This document shows positions 7,759-13,931 of a stretch of DNA of 21,730 nt, in pieces. The translations under genes and the position numbers were made by a program. The stretch lies in IMG/VR virus record IMGVR_UViG_3300006810_000469, positions 1 to 21,730 of that record; one strand, 5' to 3'. The DNA comes from a virus. The notes under the pieces are model-generated. The model was not told where the DNA came from. It ran no database searches and worked only from the letters and a program-made list of their open reading frames with translations. Positions within the stretch are counted from its first letter, which is position 1, and each line of letters begins with the position of its first letter.

Positions 7759-8402
7759 TGGCTGTTATTGACTTAGACGCAATACGAATTATCTCTTTGG
7801 AAGAGCGGACAGACAGGCGGGAGCAGTCTACCTCTGAGTTTCAAAAAGCTGTTGACGCCGGTATTTTTCCAGATATCAAACCAGAATTTGTTAACCGCCT
7901 TAAACCTGCTGGCTCTTTGTGGCCCGCAAGTTTTTCTGGTCACAGAGGCTATTATCAGGCGACATGCGAACACATCCGGATTCTCGAAGAGCTGTTCCAG
8001 AACAAAAAGGATCTTGCGCTTATTCTGGAAGACGACTTCGTGTTCACGAAGAGCTTCTTCGACCACTTCGAAACTTTTTGGCAGGAGATCCAAACGGACG
8101 CGCCAGACTGGCTTGCTTTATTCTTAGGTGGCACAGATCAAAACGGTCGGTCACCTATTAAGGGCACAACACAAGTCGCGCTTAATAAAGGATCTACCCG
8201 CAGCCACGCTTACATCGTGAACAGGGCAGGGATGTGGCGGTTGTATGACCATCTTTTCTGCGATAGGCGGGTAGTCGATTGGTCTTATGTGAACATGATG
8301 TCTTCGGACGCTTGCTGCTACTCACCATCTAAAGAGTGGTATGTGGAGACCAGAGAATCGTGGAGCAATAACAGGCAGTGCATCGCCAAATACGGATCAT
8401 GA
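7758..8402 (+). CDS. Glycosyltransferase family 25-like protein (2)
   Basis: A 214-residue predicted transferase with the same architecture as its upstream neighbour: IRIISLEERTDRR (9-21), GHRGYYQATCEHIRILEE (61-78, with YYQATCEHI where the first copy has GCRNTHARI) and ALILEDDFVF (87-96). LFLGG at 121-125 matches IYLGG of the first copy. Conservation of the acidic motif argues that both are active, although this copy lacks the GC before the helix. The ATG at 7758 shares a base with the previous TGA (TGATG); in-frame TTG (7752) and GTG (7755) codons just upstream are less likely starts. The two may act in sequence on one glycan. Confidence 0.75.
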   Translation: MAVIDLDAIRIISLEERTDRREQSTSEFQKAVDAGIFPDIKPEFVNRLKPAGSLWPASFSGHRGYYQATCEHIRILEELFQNKKDLALILEDDFVFTKSFFDHFETFWQEIQTDAPDWLALFLGGTDQNGRSPIKGTTQVALNKGSTRSHAYIVNRAGMWRLYDHLFCDRRVVDWSYVNMMSSDACCYSPSKEWYVETRESWSNNRQCIAKYGS

Positions 8403-9016
8403 ATATAGGACTCAGCTACAGCCTTTTCGGTGAAAATGAAAAATACTGGACTGGAATCGAGAAAAACTACCGGAAGATAAATAGTATCTATCCGGAGGCC
8501 ACGATGATTGTGCATACAGACGACCCGAAACGGGTGGCACAATTGTGCCCCAAAGCGGCTATCTTTGCACACCAGACGCCAGCTGACTTGGGGGGAACTT
8601 TCTGGCGCTTTCTATCCTACAACTGCGCGGACGCTGTCCTGTTTCGCGATGCCGATAGCTTAATCAACGTTCGAGAACGAGCTGCGGTAGATGAGTGGCT
8701 GGAATCGGGCTTAGGCTTACACGCCATGCTGGACCACGCTTCGCACACTAAATCTGAATGGCCTGTTCTGGCGGGTATGTGGGGGGCACGCAAAGACAGC
8801 ATTCCGTTTGACTTCAACCACCTAACCTTCTGGTGGCTGGCCAACAAGGGGAGCTTCAAATACACCTCTGACCAATGGTATCTTCGACGATACATTTGGC
8901 CACTTATAGTGAGTGGTGATGGCCTACTCCACAGCCGCTATCCGGCGCACAAATGGGGTGGGCTTGACTGGCCAAAACATCCCGAATATAACTCTTTTGT
9001 AGGATCAAGAATATGA
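8399..9016 (+). CDS. Putative glycosyltransferase with DxD motif
   Basis: A 205-residue protein opening with NIGLSYSLFG and an alpha/beta pattern like a GT-A nucleotide-sugar transferase. FRDADS at 82-87 supplies a DxD (D84, D86) after a hydrophobic strand, the usual place for metal and sugar-diphosphate binding; ATMIVHTDDP (35-43) resembles another Rossmann strand. It differs from the two GT25-like genes and probably belongs to another GT-A family, which I do not name. The ATG at 8399 overlaps the previous TGA (ATGA); a start at 8378 would extend into the previous gene. Operon position between transferases and a methyltransferase supports a role in the same modification. Confidence 0.65.
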   Translation: MNIGLSYSLFGENEKYWTGIEKNYRKINSIYPEATMIVHTDDPKRVAQLCPKAAIFAHQTPADLGGTFWRFLSYNCADAVLFRDADSLINVRERAAVDEWLESGLGLHAMLDHASHTKSEWPVLAGMWGARKDSIPFDFNHLTFWWLANKGSFKYTSDQWYLRRYIWPLIVSGDGLLHSRYPAHKWGGLDWPKHPEYNSFVGSRI

Positions 9017-9645
9017 AAGAGAACGAAGAAGTATTTGAAGACATTTATGTAAACCGTAAGTGGGGGTTTGGGCCGCGTTCTGGCGGTGGGTCCTCTCTTA
9101 ACCAGACTCGTGTTTTGGCAGAGCGCTTGCCAGAGTTGGTTTACAGTTTGGATCTTGAGAAGATTTTAGACTGCGGTTGCGGAGATTGGACATGGATGAA
9201 GAACGTCGATCTAAAAGGCGCAAAATACACCGGTCTCGACGTTTCGCCTTCAGCCATCGCGGACCTGCAGGCGAAGTTTCCAGACCGGAAATTCAAAGTG
9301 GCTGATATCTGCCGCGACAAACTTCCGAAAGCGGACCTCGCTCTCTGCCGCGATGTGCTGGTTCACTTGCCGTTTGACAATATTTGGGACTTCATTTCCA
9401 ATCTAAAAAGTAGTAAAATACGATATTTAGCCACAACCGCTTTCCCTTCCCGAACCCTGAACCGCGATTGTGAAACCGGAGACTGGCGGCCAATTAACTA
9501 CGAGATCGCCCCATTTAACTTCCCACTGCCTTTTTTGACCATCAACGAGCGTCTGGAAGCGCACGGCGGGCATTATCGGGACAAGTCCACCTGCATCTGG
9601 CACGTGGATAGCCTGCCTAGCCGACCATTGACTTTTGAGACGTAA
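9013..9645 (+). CDS. Class I SAM-dependent methyltransferase
   Basis: A 210-residue predicted methyltransferase with a full Rossmann-type SAM site: ILDCGCGDW (51-59, motif I), YTGLDVSPSAI (72-82, acidic end of strand 2), FKVADIC (94-100) and ALCRDVLVHLP (110-120, motif IV and helix). The layout resembles small-molecule or glycan methyltransferases (Methyltransf_11/25 type) rather than DNA methylases: no DPPY/NPPF or PC motif is seen. It overlaps the last transferase (ATGA) and ends the cassette, so O-methylation of the sugar added by the upstream enzymes is the simplest proposal. Methyl capping of glycans is known in other systems; here it is inferred from position only. Confidence 0.8.
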   Translation: MKENEEVFEDIYVNRKWGFGPRSGGGSSLNQTRVLAERLPELVYSLDLEKILDCGCGDWTWMKNVDLKGAKYTGLDVSPSAIADLQAKFPDRKFKVADICRDKLPKADLALCRDVLVHLPFDNIWDFISNLKSSKIRYLATTAFPSRTLNRDCETGDWRPINYEIAPFNFPLPFLTINERLEAHGGHYRDKSTCIWHVDSLPSRPLTFET

Positions 9646-9662
9646 TTTATTAGTCTCTAGCC

Positions 9663-10598
9663 ATGCCCGCTATTAGTGTAAAGTCTATTCGCAGATATCT
9701 TGCGGACTACGTGAGGCCGGACGAGGATTTAGTAACGAAGCTGAATTTTGTAATGCCACGGCTCTACTCAATGGGTATGTGGCGAGATTTGGTCTACGAG
9801 TGGACCATCACGACTAGCAATACGTATTTCTCGTTACCGGAGCATTCTGAGTCGCTGCTGGGCGCAATGGTTGACAACGCTCCTTCTGAGATCAAAGCAG
9901 TATGGCACGACTACAGGATTCAAGGCTACACCAACGAAGGGCCTTCGCCACTGTTCGGCGTTGTGGATGACGGCTGGTCAGTCATCAGAGAAGACCTCTT
10001 GACGGGCGATAGCGACGACTACGAGATCGAACTGCGACCCGTCTCTCCCGCCACGGCCTTACCGAATATAGGCGAAGTCTCGATCAGTTTCACGATTCGT
10101 GATGAATCCGACTTTGAAGAAGATTTCGAGATGGCTGGTCAATCCACCGCAACCAGCAGCCGTTCTACTGTAACGGAAATATCTGAAATCCAGTTTTCGG
10201 GCCTGAACGAAGCTATTGACGTTTATGCGATCCACCAGAACGGAGGAACAGACATCAAACTTGCCACCATCAAAGGTGACGGGATCACCCGTTACCGACG
10301 CTTTAGGCTCTACAACGCGGACGGCACAGTTAAGAGCGTGAAGACGCTTCTGAAGCGTGCGTGGCAGCCTGTGTTCAATGATGACGACGTGGTCTATTTG
10401 GGAAACTTGAACGCCATCAAGCATGGCCTGTTGGGCATGTTGGCTGAAGACAATGCGGACCTGCAACGCGCTGAATACCATTGGCGGGTGTGCGAAAAGC
10501 TTTTGAACGAAGAGATGGATGCCACCAGAGGCGCAGCAAAGCCTAAACTCCGATTGAAACCGGACGGCGGGTCTTTTGCGGTAACCAATATCATGTAG
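9663..10598 (+). CDS. Connector / tail-tubular-like virion structural protein
   Basis: A 311-residue predicted structural protein. Its final third, with KHGLLGMLAEDNADLQRAEY followed by HWRVCEKLLNEEMDAT and a Lys/Pro-rich end, is a pattern I associate with podophage tail tubular A or head-tail connector-like proteins: a helix with small residues, then a charged helix ending in KLRLKPDG. The N-terminus (ISVKSIRRYLADYVRPDEDLVTKLNF) is helical, and the middle is beta-rich. It would sit at the portal-tail junction. It begins 17 bases after the methyltransferase stop with no visible ribosome site, so the modification cassette appears inserted between structural genes. Assignment is by pattern memory. 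Confidence 0.55.
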   Translation: MPAISVKSIRRYLADYVRPDEDLVTKLNFVMPRLYSMGMWRDLVYEWTITTSNTYFSLPEHSESLLGAMVDNAPSEIKAVWHDYRIQGYTNEGPSPLFGVVDDGWSVIREDLLTGDSDDYEIELRPVSPATALPNIGEVSISFTIRDESDFEEDFEMAGQSTATSSRSTVTEISEIQFSGLNEAIDVYAIHQNGGTDIKLATIKGDGITRYRRFRLYNADGTVKSVKTLLKRAWQPVFNDDDVVYLGNLNAIKHGLLGMLAEDNADLQRAEYHWRVCEKLLNEEMDATRGAAKPKLRLKPDGGSFAVTNIM

Positions 10599-10599
10599 C

Positions 10600-10818
10600 A
10601 TGAGGGACTACAAAAAAGAGTATCGGGAATACCACGGCAAACCGGAGCAGCGTAAGAGACGCTCTAGCCGCGTAATGGCCCGCCGCCTCATGAAAAAGCG
10701 TTTGGGCGCAAAGGCATTAGCGGGCAAAGACGTTGACCACAAAGATGGCAACCCACGCAACAACTCTCCGTCCAACCTTCGCGTGATGAATAAATCGCGT
10801 AACCGATCCAAAAAATGA
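10600..10818 (+). CDS. Small HNH-type (HNN variant) protein
   Basis: A 72-residue, strongly basic protein. KDVDHKDGNPRNNSPSNLRVM (43-63) matches the HNH core: D46-H47 as the first pair, then DG, then N54-N55 and N59 before the NLR strand. The last metal-binding His is replaced by Asn in NKSRN (64-68), so this is an HNN-like variant, and no zinc-knuckle cysteines are present. It could be a small nicking homing endonuclease or a packaging-related nuclease; the truncated size makes activity uncertain. The ATG at 10600 follows the previous TAG by one base, and its TGA overlaps the next ATG. Confidence 0.7.
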   Translation: MRDYKKEYREYHGKPEQRKRRSSRVMARRLMKKRLGAKALAGKDVDHKDGNPRNNSPSNLRVMNKSRNRSKK

Positions 10819-10988
10819 AGTCGCGAGTCAACGAAGCAGGCAACTACACAAAGCCTACGATGAGGAAGCGTCTTTTCAACGAGATAAAGGCCGGAACCAA
10901 AGGCGGCAAAGCTGGCCAGTGGTCTGCTCGCAAAGCACAACTACTTGCTGCTCGCTACAAAAAAGCCGGAGGAGGCTACAGAGACTAA
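10815..10988 (+). CDS. Small basic protein, DUF5872-like N-terminal half
   Basis: A 57-residue basic protein that starts with an ATG overlapping the previous TGA (ATGA) and ends in a TAA sharing a base with the next ATG (TAATG). The stretch IKAGTKGGKAGQWSARKAQL and then AARYKKAGGGYRD resembles the first part of the DUF5872-type proteins I recall from marine phages and large DNA viruses, where the SARKxQ...YKxxGGxY module usually precedes an SLxxWxxxKWxTKSGKPS module. Here the second module is a separate gene in the same reading frame. A DNA- or RNA-binding role would fit the charge, but no function is known to me. Confidence 0.65.
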   Translation: MKSRVNEAGNYTKPTMRKRLFNEIKAGTKGGKAGQWSARKAQLLAARYKKAGGGYRD

Positions 10989-11269
10989 TGCCAAAACGAG
11001 CACCACAGAAATCATTGGACAGCTGGACTCGCGAGAAGTGGGGGACCAAATCTGGCAAACCTTCGCTTGAGACTGGCGAGAGGTATTTACCAAAGGCCGC
11101 ACGCGATGCTCTTACTGATGAGGAGTATACCAGAACTTCGAGAAAGAAACGGGAAGGGATGCGCAAAGGCAAGCAGTTCGTCAAGCAGCCTAAGTCCATC
11201 GCGGAGAAGACCGCGAAATACCGTAGCAAGAAGAGGCTACTTCAATCAGCGCGTAAGCGCAAAGGATGA
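10988..11269 (+). CDS. Basic protein, DUF5872-like C-terminal half
   Basis: A 93-residue, very basic protein. SLDSWTREKWGTKSGKPSL (9-27), TGERYLPKAARDALTDEEY (29-47) and GKQFVKQPKSIAEKTAKYR (61-79) match the conserved blocks I recall from DUF5872-type phage and giant-virus proteins. The ATG at 10988 shares a base with the stop of the preceding gene and lies in the same frame, so only the TAA separates the two modules. A Lys/Arg-rich tail follows. It overlaps the nuclease gene by four bases (ATGA). It may bind nucleic acid in the virion or during packaging; that is inference from charge and position. Confidence 0.7.
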   Translation: MPKRAPQKSLDSWTREKWGTKSGKPSLETGERYLPKAARDALTDEEYTRTSRKKREGMRKGKQFVKQPKSIAEKTAKYRSKKRLLQSARKRKG

Positions 11270-11778
11270 GCCGATTTATAGTCTATAAGCCCACCAAAGA
11301 AGATGTCGCTGAAGCCTTCAGCCGATCCCAAAAACTTGGCATCACGCCTTCGTCGTTTACTCGCGGCAAAGGCCGTATGATTGGGTTCTTGGGCGAAGTC
11401 GCCTTTGAGCGGACATTTCCGCAGGCCATTTACGTTGGCGACAAATCCTACACGCATGACTACGAGCTGAATGGCAAGAACATCGACGTGAAATCCAAGT
11501 CATGCAGCAGCCGACCGATGGTTCACTACATCGCTTCGGTCAACAAGCCAAAAGGCAAGAAGCTGCCCAAAGGTAACTTATATTTTTTTATGCGTGTTCG
11601 CACAGACTTTTCGCGTGTATGGTTGTGCGGTTGGACGACGCAGCAGGCGATTGAAAAGCCGAAATATTACAAAAAGAAAGGTGAATCCGACGATGCCGGA
11701 TTCACCTTCTTGTCTGACGGGTATCACCTACCGATTCGCAACACCCGTAGAGCCGACTCCCTTCTCGTTACGGCGTAG
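11266..11778 (+). CDS. PD-(D/E)xK-type nuclease
   Basis: A 170-residue predicted Mg-dependent nuclease. MIGFLGEVAFERTFP holds an early Glu (E44), HDYELNG supplies D65, and NIDVKSKS gives D74-V-K76, together forming the E...D...(D/E)xK core of the restriction-endonuclease-like fold. A following strand (YIASVNKP) and LYFFMRVRTDFSRVWLCGW complete a plausible alpha/beta core. Roles in phages include Holliday-junction or branch cleavage, host DNA breakdown and packaging. It is last in the plus-strand block; its final 11 bases overlap the end of the opposing primase-helicase gene. The substrate cannot be read from the sequence. Confidence 0.7.
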   Translation: MSRFIVYKPTKEDVAEAFSRSQKLGITPSSFTRGKGRMIGFLGEVAFERTFPQAIYVGDKSYTHDYELNGKNIDVKSKSCSSRPMVHYIASVNKPKGKKLPKGNLYFFMRVRTDFSRVWLCGWTTQQAIEKPKYYKKKGESDDAGFTFLSDGYHLPIRNTRRADSLLVTA

Positions 11779-13927
11779 CGCCGATGTCATAACTGTCGGA
11801 GAGATTAATCTTCCAAAGCTTGCCGCCACCCTTTCCGGATGATGTGACCGGTCGGATGGTCCGGTTCACACGGCTGGCTTCTTCGAGTGTTGCCATGCCG
11901 CGCCGGACAAATTCCAGATTGTTTGACATGCCCACTGAGCGACCATTGTTGAAATCATGCAACATGACTTGAAACTCTGTCAGCGTCCCGCTCCATTGCA
12001 TCGTAGACGGATCAGCTTCACGGCAGCGCTTCGAGAAGAACTCAACGAGTTCCGCAATAGCACTCCGACTGGAGTTGTCATAAGCAGCATCAGCAATAGC
12101 TGGATCAATGTAACTCTTCACACCGAACCTGCCAGTGTCGCGAACCTCTTTCGGCGGAACGTAATCCAGCAGGAACTTCGCAAAGAATGGCAGCTCTTCG
12201 TTGATCGTCGTTTCAAGAACGTGATTGGCTGGAAAGTTGTCAGTCGCATCTTCGCGAACCAGCATGGCCATGATTTTGTCGCGGTTGCTGCTATCGAGCG
12301 AGGGAATCACCGAAAGGCTGTTCGCGTCCATGTTCAGTGACAGCGTCACGCGACCAGACCACGGCACGGACAGAGCATCCGCATACTTCGCTTGATACTC
12401 AATTCGGGGATTTGCAACCGCCCGCTTGAGCAATTCGGTCGCCCTACGCTGGTCCTGAAAGGACGCTGCCGAAGTAGTGTCGTCTATGACCCAACTAGCC
12501 ACGCGGCCCAGATCTTTGTTGAACTTAGTCTGGCCTGACAAGTAGTCAGAGGCATCCGAAAAGCCCCCAACAAGCCCGCTGATGATACGGTTTGAAAGCA
12601 GCGATTTACCACGACCGGTAGGCCCAACAAGAACCATGGCTTGACCTTGTAGATTCTTTTTGAAGTAGACCGCTTCATAGAACCGCTTAAGCCATGCGTA
12701 GAGGTAGTCCAGAGATGGCACATTGCTAGAGTCAACGAACAGCTGTTTGAGCCAGCCATGAATAAAGGGCCAGTTTTGTGGCTTACCGTTCGCCTCCGGT
12801 TGGACAATTTGCAGATTAGAGCAATTGAGAATGCGGCTGCCGTTGTAGCTCACAATACGATCAGCCGAAAACACCACCGGCGCAATTTCATCAATCCGGT
12901 TGTGGTTACTAACTGTGAGGATTGCGGACTCCACTTCGCTGATGGTGTGCCCTTTCTTCAGTCGCGGGGAAAAGCCTGCTTGCCGGAGTTCGAGAATAAG
13001 TTGCTCTTTCGGAATAGCGACAGCGTTGTCGTGCAGCAGCTTAAAGAAGCTACGACCGTTGAACCAATACTCGTCCAGAAGCGAGGTCAGTTTCCTATCT
13101 TCGTAATCTTTCACGAAGGACTGGCCGAAGATATCTGCCCAGCTCATGAAACCTTTACCCGCACGGTCAGAGTAACATACTACACCGTCCTCAACGACCT
13201 GACAGCCGTCGCGGTCAATTCCGTCGTCAATCCAGACCAGCGGCCCGCGTGACCCAACTTCGAAAGGCCCCTTCCAACGGTTCGGGAATCGGTCTTCAAT
13301 TTCTTTTGCCACCACATCAATCGGGATGTTCGTGTCGCCCGATTGTGGCGGTTTGCTGGAGATAGTTTTCGCGAGAACACTGTGAAGATAAGACTCTTCG
13401 AGCGGGTCACCGAGTTTGGTCCAGTTCTTTCCCAATTCGAAATACTGACCTGCTTTGAGTGACGTTTCATCAAAGCCTCCGAAAGAAGACGGAATGCGAA
13501 GTTTCTTCGCGAGTTCAGTCATGAATGACGTATAGGTCTCCGGTGCAATCGGTAGAGTTGATTCGAACTCCCACACAAGACGCATGTAACCGGATTCTGT
13601 TTCGGTATAATACGTCGGCGGATGGTCTTTGAAGCGGACCTCCAAATCAGTTTTGATGGTGCCCCAATTGACGTTCACACCTGCATCGTAGTCTGCAACA
13701 ATCCCGCTGACTTTGTTCACCGGATTGTCATTGCTAATGCGCTTTGCCGGTGCCCGACCTTCTGCCAGTGAGTAAAACACGTGGTCTGTTTTCGGGTCGC
13801 TGCACCATTTTCGGTATTGCGCTTTGTTCGCGAATTTAGGCTTCTGCTTCTTAATGGTGCAGAGACTGGCTGCAGCTTGCGCTTTGTGGTCGCGCAGATT
13901 TTTCAAGTATCGGTAGTTAATGCTCAT
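11768..13927 (-). CDS. Primase-helicase (superfamily 3 ATPase, DUF5906-like)
   Basis: A 719-residue replication protein. The C-terminal ATPase has Walker A GPTGRGKS (435-442), Walker B WVIDD (479-483) and a motif C-like strand RVTLSLNMDA (526-535) before SSNRDKIMAM, the order expected of superfamily 3 / D5-type phage helicases. The N-terminal part contains GIVADYDAG (75-83), where D79-x-D81 could be the metal pair of an archaeo-eukaryotic primase domain, and YYTETESGYMRLVWEF (107-122), a common partner block in phage primase-helicases. It would unwind and prime at the fork. The frame is open to an upstream ATG-less region at 13972 inside polA; the ATG at 13927, four bases after the polymerase stop, is chosen. 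Its 3' end overlaps the opposing nuclease gene. Confidence 0.8.
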   Translation of the reverse strand: MSINYRYLKNLRDHKAQAAASLCTIKKQKPKFANKAQYRKWCSDPKTDHVFYSLAEGRAPAKRISNDNPVNKVSGIVADYDAGVNVNWGTIKTDLEVRFKDHPPTYYTETESGYMRLVWEFESTLPIAPETYTSFMTELAKKLRIPSSFGGFDETSLKAGQYFELGKNWTKLGDPLEESYLHSVLAKTISSKPPQSGDTNIPIDVVAKEIEDRFPNRWKGPFEVGSRGPLVWIDDGIDRDGCQVVEDGVVCYSDRAGKGFMSWADIFGQSFVKDYEDRKLTSLLDEYWFNGRSFFKLLHDNAVAIPKEQLILELRQAGFSPRLKKGHTISEVESAILTVSNHNRIDEIAPVVFSADRIVSYNGSRILNCSNLQIVQPEANGKPQNWPFIHGWLKQLFVDSSNVPSLDYLYAWLKRFYEAVYFKKNLQGQAMVLVGPTGRGKSLLSNRIISGLVGGFSDASDYLSGQTKFNKDLGRVASWVIDDTTSAASFQDQRRATELLKRAVANPRIEYQAKYADALSVPWSGRVTLSLNMDANSLSVIPSLDSSNRDKIMAMLVREDATDNFPANHVLETTINEELPFFAKFLLDYVPPKEVRDTGRFGVKSYIDPAIADAAYDNSSRSAIAELVEFFSKRCREADPSTMQWSGTLTEFQVMLHDFNNGRSVGMSNNLEFVRRGMATLEEASRVNRTIRPVTSSGKGGGKLWKINLSDSYDIGATP

Positions 13928-13931
13928 TTTT

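Noticed and set aside
10059-10601. A 180-codon minus-strand frame opposite the connector-like protein
   Set aside because: The plus-strand protein has a credible structural pattern and fits the operon; the antisense product shows no recognisable domain or starting context.
12758-13252. A 164-codon plus-strand frame inside the primase-helicase gene
   Set aside because: It runs antisense to the region just before Walker A, has no domain pattern and would sit alone in a block of minus-strand genes.
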